Assembly (NCBI GenBank): GCA_044368415.1
Contig: JBIPLJ010000043.1
Span: forward strand, 1-36,570
From: UBA4615 sp044368415
GTDB taxonomy: Bacteria; Pseudomonadota; Gammaproteobacteria; Burkholderiales; Burkholderiaceae_E
Reading direction: 5' to 3'
Length of the DNA stretch: 36,570 nt
Both the position numbers and the translations under genes were made by a program. Below are positions 1 to 7,458 of this stretch, piece after piece; positions within the stretch are counted from its first letter, which is position 1, and each line of letters starts with the position of its first letter. The notes beneath the pieces are model-generated. The model saw nothing but the letters and a program-made list of their open reading frames with translations, did no database searches and was not told where the DNA came from.

Positions 1-126
1 GCCGACGTTGGGCTCGATCGTGCAGAACGGATAGTTCTCGGCGGCGATGCCGGCCTTGGTGAGCGCGTTGAAGAGCGTCGACTTGCCGACGTTCGGCAGG
101 CCGACGATGCCGCACTTGAGTGCCAT
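1..126 (-). CDS. ychF: Redox-regulated ATPase/GTPase YchF, N-terminal fragment (runs off left edge)
   Basis: Only the first 42 codons are present. They read MALKCGIVGLPNVGKSTLFN and continue to a conserved YPFCTIEPNVG stretch, which is the N-terminus of the Obg-related P-loop ATPase YchF/OLA1. The Walker A motif GLPNVGKS lies at residues 9-16. YchF binds ribosomes and prefers ATP over GTP. The ATG is preceded on the minus strand by AAGGAT about seven bases upstream, a fair ribosome-binding site. It follows the patatin-like gene on the same strand after a gap of about 160 bases. In many proteobacteria ychF directly follows pth; here one gene intervenes. Identity is firm although the TGS and coiled-coil regions lie outside the window. 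Confidence 0.95.
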   Translation of the reverse strand, partial: MALKCGIVGLPNVGKSTLFNALTKAGIAAENYPFCTIEPNVG

Positions 127-226
127 GGGGAGATCCTTGCGAGTCGTGGTCCGGGGCGCCGTCGAGGCGCGCGCCGTCCCGGGCGGGCGCGCGCGGCGCG
201 CGGCCGACCCGGTTTCATGGGGCGTG

Positions 227-232
227 ATTGTA
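227..232 (-). promoter_or_regulatory. Possible -10 element for ychF
   Basis: The minus strand reads TACAAT here, five of six matches to the sigma-70 -10 consensus, about 95 bases upstream of the ychF ATG. I see no convincing -35 box at the expected distance, so this is a weak prediction. The rest of the 127-287 gap is GC-rich and holds nothing else I can name. Confidence 0.25.
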
Positions 233-287
233 TCGCCCGGGCTTTGAGCCGGCCGAGCCGCCGCAGCACTCGGACTGTGACCGGGCC

Positions 288-1364
288 TCAGCCGGTGGCG
301 ATCGGCTCCAGGCGCGTCGGGTCGGGCCGGTGCACGAAGGCGGCGAAGTCCTCGGCCATCGCCTCACATTCGGCGATCGCACGGCGCCAGCCGCGCAGCC
401 GGCCGTCATGGTCGGCGCCGTGCCGGTAGAAGTCCTGGCGCTCCGGCAGGCGCCCGCCGGGCAGGCGTGCCAGCAGCGCATCGGACGGCACCACTAGCAG
501 GGTGTCGTCGAGCCAGGGCGCATGCGCGGCGGGTCCGCGCCGGCGCCAGGGCAGGGACTTGTCGAGCCAGCCGGGCGTGAGCCACGGCGTGAAGTGCGGA
601 TAGAGCAGCAGCCCGTCGAGGGCGCGCCATTCGAGGAACAGGTGGTAGTCGACGAGGCCGCCGTCCCAGTAGGCTCCGGGCGGGGCGCCCTGCGGGTCGC
701 GTACTGGCTCGGCGAGCAGCGGGATCGTGCCCGAGGCGAGCAGCGCGTCGATGGCGTTGCCGGCGTGCAGCGCGACGTGACGGGTGGCGAAGGCGTCGTC
801 GGGCCAGACATGGGCGGCGCGGGCTTCGCCGGTACCGAAGACCACACGTTGAAGGTGCGCGCCGAGCCGCTGGCGCGACAGCAGGTTGGCCGCCGCGGTC
901 CGCGCGAACGCGAGTCGGCCCGTGCCTTGCGAGACCGCGCCGCGGCCGTGCGCGGTGATCACCGCGAGCGACTGTCCGGGGCGCGCGCCGCCCACGAAGT
1001 GCGCCGCGTCGCCGACCGTGGCCTCGACGACCTCGCGGCAGACCTTCGAGACCAGGCGGGCGGAGGGCTTCGGTGGAAAGCGCTGCAGCTCGAGGTAGGC
1101 CTCGCCGAGCCGGCGGGTCGCGGCGGGTCCGTCCGGATGCACGGCGGCCGCCATCCGCCAGGCGCCGATCGACGCGCCGGCGAGCAGGCGCGGGCGCACA
1201 TCGGCCAGCCACTCGCCGAACAGCCAGGCGTCGAGCGGCAGGAAGGCCAGGCCCTTGGGGCCGCCGGCTGCGGCGGCGACGCCGGCGACGGCCTCCGGAC
1301 GCAGGCCATCGCGTGCGATCCGCTCGCGGGCGCGCGCACCGGCAAGCAGGCGGATCGCGCTCAC
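288..1364 (-). CDS. Patatin-like phospholipase family protein
   Basis: A 358-residue protein with the signature of patatin-type Ser/Asp dyad lipid hydrolases. A glycine-rich oxyanion-hole segment AAGGPKGLAF is at residues 32-41, the nucleophile elbow GASIG at 63-67 (Ser65), and a DGG motif at 234-236 carrying the likely catalytic Asp234. I see no signal peptide or membrane segment, so a cytoplasmic enzyme is likely. The start is a GTG whose last two bases lie in the pth TGA (GTGA overlap), so translation is probably coupled to pth. The substrate cannot be read from sequence; acyl-ester hydrolysis is inferred from the family. Frame and motifs are clear; the physiological role is unknown. Confidence 0.85.
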   Translation of the reverse strand: MSAIRLLAGARARERIARDGLRPEAVAGVAAAAGGPKGLAFLPLDAWLFGEWLADVRPRLLAGASIGAWRMAAAVHPDGPAATRRLGEAYLELQRFPPKPSARLVSKVCREVVEATVGDAAHFVGGARPGQSLAVITAHGRGAVSQGTGRLAFARTAAANLLSRQRLGAHLQRVVFGTGEARAAHVWPDDAFATRHVALHAGNAIDALLASGTIPLLAEPVRDPQGAPPGAYWDGGLVDYHLFLEWRALDGLLLYPHFTPWLTPGWLDKSLPWRRRGPAAHAPWLDDTLLVVPSDALLARLPGGRLPERQDFYRHGADHDGRLRGWRRAIAECEAMAEDFAAFVHRPDPTRLEPIATG

Positions 1365-1963
1365 GAGGCCGCGGGCTTGGGCACCGTGTGCAGCTGCTGC
1401 CCGGCGCGCTCCCAGTGGCCGGCCACCAGCAGCGGCACGACGTCGAGCGCAGCCGGCATCCGCTCGTCGATCGCCCGCTGCTCGGGCTTCGAGGGCCGCT
1501 GCAGCACGAAGTCGACGACCTCGCGTCCGGGATACAGGTCGCGCGGATGCCCGATGCCGATTCGCAGCCGCCCGTAGTCGGGGCCGCCCATCGCGGCGGT
1601 GATGTCCTTCAGGCCGTTGTGCCCGCCGCTGCCGCCGCCCCGCTTGAGGCGCAGCGCGCCGGGCGGCAGGTCGAGCTCGTCGTGTGCGATCAGCATCTCG
1701 GACGGCGCGATCCGGTAGAAGCGTGCCAGCGCCGCCACCGCCTGCCCCGAGCGGTTCATGTAGGTGCCGGGCTTGAGCAGCCACAGGTCCTCGCCGCCGA
1801 CCTTCGCCCGCGCGGCGTCGCCGTGGAAACGCGCCTCGCGCCGCCAGCTGCCGCCGTGCATCCGGGCGACCTCGTCGACGAACCAGAAGCCAGCGTTGTG
1901 TCGGTCGAGCTCGTGTTCGGGGCCGGGGTTGCCGAGCCCGACGATCAGGCGGATCGCGGTCAT
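1361..1963 (-). CDS. pth: Peptidyl-tRNA hydrolase
   Basis: Releases tRNA from peptidyl-tRNAs that drop off the ribosome, by cleaving the ester bond. The 200-residue length fits bacterial Pth. Conserved residues are visible: GLGNPG at 9-14, catalytic His22 in RHNAGF, Asn70 in KPGTYMNRSG, Asp95 in HDELD, and GGGSGGHNGLKD (His115, Asn116) at 109-120. The ATG at 1963 begins MTAIRLIVGLGNPG, the usual Pth N-terminus; upstream in-frame extension is not family-like. It lies downstream of rplY, the common rplY-pth pairing, but two hairpins separate them. A weak TACACT -10-like hexamer at 2001-2006 (minus strand) might serve as its own promoter. The stop overlaps the following GTG start. Confidence 0.96.
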   Translation of the reverse strand: MTAIRLIVGLGNPGPEHELDRHNAGFWFVDEVARMHGGSWRREARFHGDAARAKVGGEDLWLLKPGTYMNRSGQAVAALARFYRIAPSEMLIAHDELDLPPGALRLKRGGGSGGHNGLKDITAAMGGPDYGRLRIGIGHPRDLYPGREVVDFVLQRPSKPEQRAIDERMPAALDVVPLLVAGHWERAGQQLHTVPKPAAS

Positions 1964-2050
1964 GCGTGCGGCTGCGGAAGGGGCGGTGGGATCGGGCGCA
2001 AGTGTAGTGGATCGCGGCGCGGTGGGCGCTGCGCCGGCGCGCACCGGGTG

Positions 2051-2074
2051 CTGCCCCGCAGCGCTGCGGGGCAG
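2051..2074. repeat. Perfect 24-base palindrome between rplY and pth
   Basis: Each half is 12 bases, beginning CTGCCCCGC and ending GCGGGGCAG, with no mismatch. It can fold into a tight stem of nine to ten base pairs. It sits about 70 bases beyond the rplY terminator-like hairpin and about 90 bases upstream of the pth start. It lacks a following T-run on the minus strand, so it could be a second terminator, an operator or an RNA processing structure. Confidence 0.5.
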
Positions 2075-2143
2075 GGGGTGGCGGCGACGGGCCGGTCCGG
2101 GTGTCGGGCTGCTGCGGGCGTCCGATCCGCGGCCCCGGAAAGA

Positions 2144-2180
2144 CGAAGCCCCCGCCGGCTCGCGCAGGACGGGGGCTTCG
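2144..2180 (-). terminator. Terminator-like hairpin after rplY
   Basis: A perfect 11-bp stem (arms 2144-2154 and 2170-2180, CGAAGCCCCCG and its complement) closes a 15-base loop, about 43 bases past the rplY stop. On the minus strand it is followed by TCTTTCC, a short pyrimidine run rather than a full T-tract. This fits an intrinsic terminator in a GC-rich genome. Confidence 0.7.
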
Positions 2181-2222
2181 CTGCGACCGGCGCACGAGGC
2201 GCCCATCACATCGCTCGCGCGA

Positions 2223-2882
2223 TTACTTCTTGGCGGCCGGCTTGGCAGCAGCCGGCTTGGCGGCCGCCGGAGCGGCCTTGGCGGCCGGGGCCGCTGCGGC
2301 CGCCGGCTCCTCGGCCGCATCGCCGCCGCCCTTGACGGTGGCGACGACCAGCACCGGGTTCTCCTTGGCCTGGACCGCGACTACGCCCTCGGGCAGCGTG
2401 ACGTCGGACAGGTGCAGGGGATGGCCGGCGGTCAGGGTGGCCAGGTCGACCACGATGAACTCGGGCAGCGCGCCCGGCAGGCAGACCACGTCGATCTCGG
2501 TCAGCACGTGGCTGACGATCGCCGCGGACACCTTCACCGCAGGCGAGGTCTCCTGGTTCGTGAAGTGCAGCGGGACCTTGACGTGGATCTTCTGGTCGGC
2601 CGCCACGCGCTGGAAGTCGATGTGCAGGACCTGCTGCTTGTACGCGTGCCATTGCACGTCGCGAAGCAGCACCTGCTCGGGCTTGCCGTCGAGCTCCATG
2701 TCGAGGATCGAGGAGTGGAACGCCTCGACCCGCAGGGAGTGGTACAGCGGGTTGTGATCGATCTCGATCGACGTCGGGGTGACGGTGCCACCGTAGACGA
2801 TGCCGGGCACCTTGCCCGTGCGGCGCAGTCGGCGGCTCGCACCCGATCCTTGCGCACTGCGTGTCGTTGCGACGACTTTCAT
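2223..2882 (-). CDS. rplY: 50S ribosomal protein L25/general stress protein Ctc
   Basis: Binds 5S rRNA in the large subunit. At 219 residues this is the long Ctc/TL5 form: an L25 domain at about 1-95 (MKVVATTRSAQGSGASRRLR at the start, GKVPGIVYG following), a beta-rich TL5-type C-terminal domain to about 190, then a low-complexity tail rich in Ala, Pro and Lys ending in PAAKK. The ATG has a good ribosome-binding site, AGAAGGAG, on the minus strand. It follows prs on the same strand across a 145-base gap holding a hairpin, and is followed by its own terminator-like hairpin. The Ala/Pro/Lys tail is common in betaproteobacterial L25. Confidence 0.96.
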   Translation of the reverse strand: MKVVATTRSAQGSGASRRLRRTGKVPGIVYGGTVTPTSIEIDHNPLYHSLRVEAFHSSILDMELDGKPEQVLLRDVQWHAYKQQVLHIDFQRVAADQKIHVKVPLHFTNQETSPAVKVSAAIVSHVLTEIDVVCLPGALPEFIVVDLATLTAGHPLHLSDVTLPEGVVAVQAKENPVLVVATVKGGGDAAEEPAAAAAPAAKAAPAAAKPAAAKPAAKK

Positions 2883-2938
2883 CGCTGACTCCTTCTGAAG
2901 TCCCGGGCTCCGCGACCAGAGCACCAGGCTGATGAACC

Positions 2939-2980
2939 CCCGCCACGAGGCAGGGGAGGGGTTGCCCGCCTCGTGGCGGG
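2939..2980 (-). terminator. Strong hairpin between prs and rplY
   Basis: A perfect 13-bp stem (2939-2951 with 2968-2980; CCCGCCACGAGGC and its complement) encloses a 16-base loop. It lies about 48 bases after the prs stop and 57 bases before the rplY ATG. No T-run follows, so it may be a weak terminator, an attenuator or an RNA-stability element limiting read-through into rplY. Confidence 0.5.
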
Positions 2981-3027
2981 CGAATTCAGCGGGACTGCGC
3001 TGCTGCGCCGATCCGCCAGGATTCGGG

Positions 3028-4014
3028 TCACTCGTCGGTGAACAGCGACGACACCGAGTCGGCGCGGTTGATCCGCATGATGGTCTCTGCCAGCAGCTGC
3101 GCGCAGCTGAGCACACGGATCTTGCCGCAGGCCTGGCCGGCCTCGGCGAGCGGGATGGTGTCGGTCACCACCAGCTCGTCGAGCGAGGACTGTGCGATGC
3201 GCTCGACCGCGTTACCCGACAGCACGGCGTGTGTGCAGTACGCGAGCACACGTACCGCACCCTGCGCCTTGAGTGCGTCGGCAGCCTTGGTCAGTGTGCC
3301 CGCTGTGTCGACCATGTCATCCATGATCACGCAGGTGCGACCGTTGACCTCTCCGATGATGTTCATCACCTCGGAGACGTTGGCCTTCGGCCGACGCTTG
3401 TCGATGATGGCCAGATCGGTGTCCAGACGCTTGGCGAGCGCACGCGCACGCACCACGCCGCCGACGTCCGGCGAGACAACGATGCACTCGGCGAGGTTCT
3501 GCGTGGCCACGTCGGCCAGCAGCACCGGTGCCGCGTAGATATTGTCGACCGGAATGTCGAAGAAGCCCTGGATCTGGTCGGCGTGCAAGTCCATGGTCAG
3601 CACCCGATCGACGCCGGCGACCTCGAGCATGTTGGCGACGACCTTCGCGCTGATCGCCACGCGTGAGGAGCGCACGCGACGGTCCTGGCGGGCATAACCG
3701 AAGTAAGGCAGCGCTGCGGTGATGCGGCCGGCGGATGCGCGCTTGAGCGCGTCGACCATCACCAACAGCTCCATCAGGTTGTCGTTGGTCGGTGCGCAGG
3801 TCGACTGCAGCACGAAGACGTCCTTGCCGCGGACGTTCTCGAGGATCTCGACCATCACCTCGCCGTCGGAGAACCGCCCCACGGTGGCCTTGCCCAGACC
3901 GATGCCCAGATGACCGGCCACCGCGGCGGCGAGCTTGGGGATCGCATTGCCGGTGAAGACCATCAGGCCTTCGGGCCGGAGCAGATCGGTTGCGCTACGC
4001 ACGGGCCGGTTCAT
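3028..4014 (-). CDS. prs: Ribose-phosphate pyrophosphokinase (PRPP synthetase)
   Basis: Makes PRPP from ribose 5-phosphate and ATP for purine, pyrimidine, histidine and NAD synthesis; it therefore also feeds the his genes at the right end of the window. The 328 residues carry the class I signatures: FTGNA near 20-24, STCAPTNDNLMEL at 71-83, the catalytic flexible-loop region KRRPKANV at 206-213, DLHADQIQGFF at 142-152 (His144) and the PRPP-binding loop DDMVDTAGT at 232-240. I chose the ATG at 4014 because relatives carry a short segment before GLMVFTGNA. An alternative ATG at Met18 (position 3963) has GAAGG just upstream. The gene begins only 18 bases after tRNA-Gln, so co-transcription with the tRNA is likely. 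Confidence 0.95.
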   Translation of the reverse strand: MNRPVRSATDLLRPEGLMVFTGNAIPKLAAAVAGHLGIGLGKATVGRFSDGEVMVEILENVRGKDVFVLQSTCAPTNDNLMELLVMVDALKRASAGRITAALPYFGYARQDRRVRSSRVAISAKVVANMLEVAGVDRVLTMDLHADQIQGFFDIPVDNIYAAPVLLADVATQNLAECIVVSPDVGGVVRARALAKRLDTDLAIIDKRRPKANVSEVMNIIGEVNGRTCVIMDDMVDTAGTLTKAADALKAQGAVRVLAYCTHAVLSGNAVERIAQSSLDELVVTDTIPLAEAGQACGKIRVLSCAQLLAETIMRINRADSVSSLFTDE

Positions 4015-4032
4015 CGTCGGTACATAAAGGGT

Positions 4033-4109
4033 GGGCTGGGGAGGAAGGATTCGAACCTTCGCATGCCGGAATCAAAATCCGGTGCCTTAACCAACTTGGC
4101 GACTCCCCA
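4033..4109 (-). tRNA. tRNA-Gln (anticodon TTG)
   Basis: The minus strand folds as a complete cloverleaf. The acceptor arm TGGGGAG pairs with CTCCCCA. The D-arm is GCC...GGC. The anticodon stem CCGGA/TCCGG encloses loop TTTTGAT with anticodon TTG. The variable loop is CATGC, and the T-arm GAAGG/CCTTC encloses TTCGAAT. The discriminator is G (4036). The next bases are CCC (4033-4035), so a standard CCA end is not encoded; the mature end without CCA is 4036. The first 23 bases overlap the ispE 3' end. The position between ispE and prs is typical of Burkholderiales. Confidence 0.95.
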
Positions 4110-4974
4110 ACGGATGACGCGACAGCCCGCGACAGACCCGGACCGTCCCGACTTCACTGCGCAGTACTTCCCCCGCCAGCCGCCCGGCGAGGGCTTCGGA
4201 GGGGGTGGGGCAGAACACACACGCACCAGACCCGGACATCCGGGCCCATGCGGGATCCAGCCCCGCCGCGAGGGCCGCGCCCTCGAGAGACGACAACGCT
4301 GCCGCCACTTCCGGGTACCGCCTCAAGACCACCGGCTGCAGGTCGTTGCCGCCCTGCCACACACGGTCGTCCCGCGAAAGACCCGCGATTCTGAGGGGTT
4401 CAGTGTTCCGTGTCAATTCGGGGGCGGCGAACATGCTGGCGGTCGGGACCATCACTGGTGGCGCCACGATGACGAACCAGGACTCGGGCAGGTCGAGCGA
4501 CTCGAGGCGCTCGCCGACGCCGGTGGCGTACGCGGTCCGGCCGAAGACAAAGAAGGGCACGTCGGCGCCGAGCCGCAAGCCGAGCGCCGCCAGCCGTTCG
4601 GGCGGCCAGTCGAGCCGCCACAGGCGGTTCAGTGCCATCAGAACCGTCGCAGCGTCGGAGCTGCCGCCGCCGAGCCCGCCGCCCATCGGGATGGCCTTGT
4701 CGAGCGCCAGGTCGACGCCGAGCGTCGTGCCGCACTCGGCTTTCAGCAGGCGCGCCGCCCGTACGATCAGGTCGGCCTCCGGGGGCACGCCGGGCAGCGC
4801 ACCCGTGCGGCGGATCTCGCCGTCGTCGCGCAGCCGCAGGTCGACGTGGTCGCAGAGGTCGACGAGCTGGAAGACAGTCTCGAGTTCGTGATATCCGTCG
4901 GCGCGCCGCCCGGTCACGTGCAGGAAGAGGTTGAGCTTCGCCGGGGCGGGCGCCCTGAGGATCTCGCGGAGCAT
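4087..4974 (-). CDS. ispE: 4-diphosphocytidyl-2-C-methyl-D-erythritol kinase
   Basis: Phosphorylates CDP-methylerythritol with ATP in the MEP isoprenoid pathway. The 295-residue protein belongs to the GHMP kinases: PAPAKLNLFLHV at 9-20 (Lys13), GYHELETVFQ at 27-36, the ATP-binding glycine loop PMGGGLGGGSSDA at 96-108, and a late MSGSGACVF motif. It begins about 70 bases after lolB on the same strand. Oddly, the frame runs past the usual end near SRHP: the last six or seven residues and the TAA stop are encoded by the 5' part of tRNA-Gln, overlapping it by 23 bases. No clear Shine-Dalgarno is seen before the ATG at 4974. Confidence 0.95.
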   Translation of the reverse strand: MLREILRAPAPAKLNLFLHVTGRRADGYHELETVFQLVDLCDHVDLRLRDDGEIRRTGALPGVPPEADLIVRAARLLKAECGTTLGVDLALDKAIPMGGGLGGGSSDAATVLMALNRLWRLDWPPERLAALGLRLGADVPFFVFGRTAYATGVGERLESLDLPESWFVIVAPPVMVPTASMFAAPELTRNTEPLRIAGLSRDDRVWQGGNDLQPVVLRRYPEVAAALSSLEGAALAAGLDPAWARMSGSGACVFCPTPSEALAGRLAGEVLRSEVGTVRVCRGLSRHPLGSRQVG

Positions 4975-5042
4975 CGGCGGCAGAAGGTGCGGAGGAGGGT
5001 GGGGAGGGCCAGGGGCGGGCGGTGCGTACGCGAGGCCGGCTA

Positions 5043-5651
5043 TCAGCGGTCGAGCACGAGCCCGACGCGCAGTTGCGTCCCTCCGTGCGGACGCCGCAGC
5101 GTCCAGCGGCGCGGCTCGCGCTCGATGCGCCAGCCGCTGTCCTCCGCGGTCGCGACCCTGCCCGCGGCGTCGCGGGTGACGACGGTCTCGAAGCGGTCGT
5201 CGAGCCAGTCGGGCAGCCGCTCGATCGGTAATGGCCAGCCCAGGGCCTGCTCGAGCAGAGCGTCGAGGGACGGCGCGCGCAGCGTCCGGCCGTCCGAGAG
5301 GGTCAGCATCGCCCGTCCGTCGGGTTCGCGGCGGCCCGTGGCGACCGTCTGGCCGAACGGCGAGACGAGCTCGAGGTCGAGGGCGCGGGCCCCGGGGGCG
5401 CCGCGCGCGGAGAGCGCGAAGCGTCCGGCGATGGTGTCCTGGTTGCCGCCAGGCAGCGCGGCCTCCACCACGACCGAGAAGCGGCCGTTCCACTCGCGGA
5501 CCGACGCCTCGGACGAAATGGCCGTGGGCATGGGCGGCGCCACCGCGCAGCCCGCCGTGGCGAGCGCCGCGCCGCTGACCGCGAGGGCCGCCGCGAAACG
5601 GCGCGGCGCGTCCCGGTCGACCGGGCGGATGCGGCGCTCAGAGCGCCACAT
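5043..5651 (-). CDS. lolB: Outer-membrane lipoprotein LolB
   Basis: Receives lipoproteins from LolA and inserts them in the outer membrane. The 202-residue product has an N-terminal basic and hydrophobic segment ending LATAGC, with the likely lipidated Cys35 (the lipobox is imperfect, Thr at -3). It is followed by REWNGRFSVVV and LELVSPFGQTVA segments typical of the LolB fold, and by PLDALLEQALGWPLPIERL-like and DWLDDRF regions. The ATG overlaps the end of the upstream TPR gene by 14 bases, and ispE follows, which is the standard order in betaproteobacteria. The family is weakly conserved, so the call rests on both sequence and context. Confidence 0.9.
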   Translation of the reverse strand: MWRSERRIRPVDRDAPRRFAAALAVSGAALATAGCAVAPPMPTAISSEASVREWNGRFSVVVEAALPGGNQDTIAGRFALSARGAPGARALDLELVSPFGQTVATGRREPDGRAMLTLSDGRTLRAPSLDALLEQALGWPLPIERLPDWLDDRFETVVTRDAAGRVATAEDSGWRIEREPRRWTLRRPHGGTQLRVGLVLDR

Positions 5652-7452
5652 TCAGCCGGGCCAGCGTCTCGCGGAGGATGGAGTTGTCGGGCTCGCGCAC
5701 GCGGGCTTCGCGCCACAGCGTGCGCGCCTCGTCGGCCAGGCCCATCGCCCACAACACTTCGCCGAGGTGCGCCGCGATCTCGACTTCGGGGCGCAGCGCG
5801 TAGGCCTTGCGCAGGTACTCGAGCGCGCGCGGATAGTCCTTCTGACGGAACAGCACCCAGCCCATGCTGTCGAGGATATGTGGATCCTCGGGCGTGAGGT
5901 CGAGCGCCTTCTGGATGAGCGTGCGGGCCTCGTCGAGCCGGATGCTTCGATCGGCGAAGGTGTAGCCGAGCGCGTTGAACGCATGGGCATGGTCGGGGCG
6001 CAGGTCGATCAGCCGGCGCAGCGAGCGCTCCATCACCGCGAGCTGGTCGATGCGCTCGGCGGCCATCGCATGGTCGTAGAGCAGCTCGGGGCTGTCGGGC
6101 ATACGCTCGAGGCCGGCGGCCAGCACGTCGAACGCCTCCTGGTTGCGACGGGCGTCGCGCAGTACCTGCGACTCGGCCGCGAGCAGCTGGACACGCTCGC
6201 GCTGGCCGCTGGCGGTCGCATCGCGCAGCACTTCGCGGGCGGCCTCGACCTGACCCACCTTGCCCATCAGCAGCGCGCGCCGGATCGTCGCCGGCACATA
6301 TTCCTCGCCGCGGGGCACCCGCTCGAGCCAGTCGATGGCCTCCTGCGGCCGGTTGCCCTCCTCGGCGATCTGCGCCAGGAACAGCAGCGCCGGCGCGTTG
6401 TCGCGCGGCACCGAGCGCGGCAGCTCGACGTAACGCTGCAGGTAGCGGGTCGCCTCGGCGGGCTGTTTGCCCTGCCAAGCGAGCTGGGCGAGCGAGAACA
6501 GCACGGCCGGGCTGTCGGGGCGCTGCGCCAGCGTGCGCTCGAACTGGGCGCGCGCCTCGTCGTTGCGCCCGTCGGCCAACAGCAGGCGCGCGTAGGCGTA
6601 GCGGCCCTCGAGCGACATCGGCTGGCGCTGCAGGTACCGCTCGAGGATGCCGAACGCCTCCGCCTTGCCCTCGGGCAGCTTGTGGATGTGGCGTGCGGCG
6701 GCGATCACCGCCTCCTCGTCGTCGGGCGCGAGGCGCAGCGCCTCGCGCGCCTCGGTGGCGGCCGCTGGGAAGTCTTCGGCGGCCGACGCGAGCTGCGAGC
6801 GGGCGAGCCGTGCCGCGGCCACGCCGAGGTCGGGCGCGCTCAGCCGCTGGAGCATCTGCCAGGCACCGGGACGGTCCTGCACCCGCTGCAGCGAACGCTG
6901 CAGCTGGGCGTAGGCCATCGGCAGCGTGCCCTCGCTGCGCGCGCGCGCCAGCCGTTCGGCCAGCGTCGGCTCCACGTCCTTGAGCCGGCCCGAGCCCAGC
7001 CACAGCGTCTCGAGCATCTGCGAGGCGGCGCGCGAGTCCGGCGCGAGCTCGCGCCAGAGCTGGGCGGACTGCACCGCTTCGTCGAGTGCGCGGGCGCCGA
7101 TGGCGACCTCCGCGGCGCGGCGCGCGATACGGGCATCGCGCGTGCTGCGCGACACCGCCATGTAGGTGGTCCAGGCCGAGCCCGCGTCGCCGCGCTGTGC
7201 GGCGAGATCCGCGGCCAGCAACTGGAACAGGATCTGCGGCGAGAGGTCGACGTCGGGTGGCGCGCCCTCGGAGTCGGCCGCGGCGACGGCCTCGGTACGA
7301 CGCACCGGGGTGCCGGGGCGCGAAGAGGGGGAGGGCGGGGCGGACGTGCGGGTCTCCGGGGCCGCCTGAGGCGAAGGCACGGGACCCTGCGTCGCGCACC
7401 CGGACGCGGCGACCGCAACCACGGCCGCGGCCAGCGCGATGACTGCTTTCAT
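5638..7452 (-). CDS. Tetratricopeptide-repeat lipoprotein
   Basis: A 604-residue protein with a short lipoprotein signal (MKAVIALAAAVVAVAASGC, predicted lipidated Cys19). A Ser/Pro-rich linker to about residue 65 leads into helical repeats through the rest of the chain. TPR consensus is clearest near the C-terminus: HAHAFNALGYTFADR, HILDSMGWVLFRQKDYPRALEYLRKAY and VEIAAHLGEVLWAMG. Such proteins are periplasmic or membrane-attached scaffolds; no enzyme motif is present. It heads the leftward group and overlaps lolB by 14 bases, suggesting a link to envelope lipoprotein work, but that is inference. The ATG has no Shine-Dalgarno and appears to sit at the transcription start. No gene name is justified. 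Confidence 0.9.
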   Translation of the reverse strand: MKAVIALAAAVVAVAASGCATQGPVPSPQAAPETRTSAPPSPSSRPGTPVRRTEAVAAADSEGAPPDVDLSPQILFQLLAADLAAQRGDAGSAWTTYMAVSRSTRDARIARRAAEVAIGARALDEAVQSAQLWRELAPDSRAASQMLETLWLGSGRLKDVEPTLAERLARARSEGTLPMAYAQLQRSLQRVQDRPGAWQMLQRLSAPDLGVAAARLARSQLASAAEDFPAAATEAREALRLAPDDEEAVIAAARHIHKLPEGKAEAFGILERYLQRQPMSLEGRYAYARLLLADGRNDEARAQFERTLAQRPDSPAVLFSLAQLAWQGKQPAEATRYLQRYVELPRSVPRDNAPALLFLAQIAEEGNRPQEAIDWLERVPRGEEYVPATIRRALLMGKVGQVEAAREVLRDATASGQRERVQLLAAESQVLRDARRNQEAFDVLAAGLERMPDSPELLYDHAMAAERIDQLAVMERSLRRLIDLRPDHAHAFNALGYTFADRSIRLDEARTLIQKALDLTPEDPHILDSMGWVLFRQKDYPRALEYLRKAYALRPEVEIAAHLGEVLWAMGLADEARTLWREARVREPDNSILRETLARLNVAL

Positions 7453-7458
7453 AAACCG

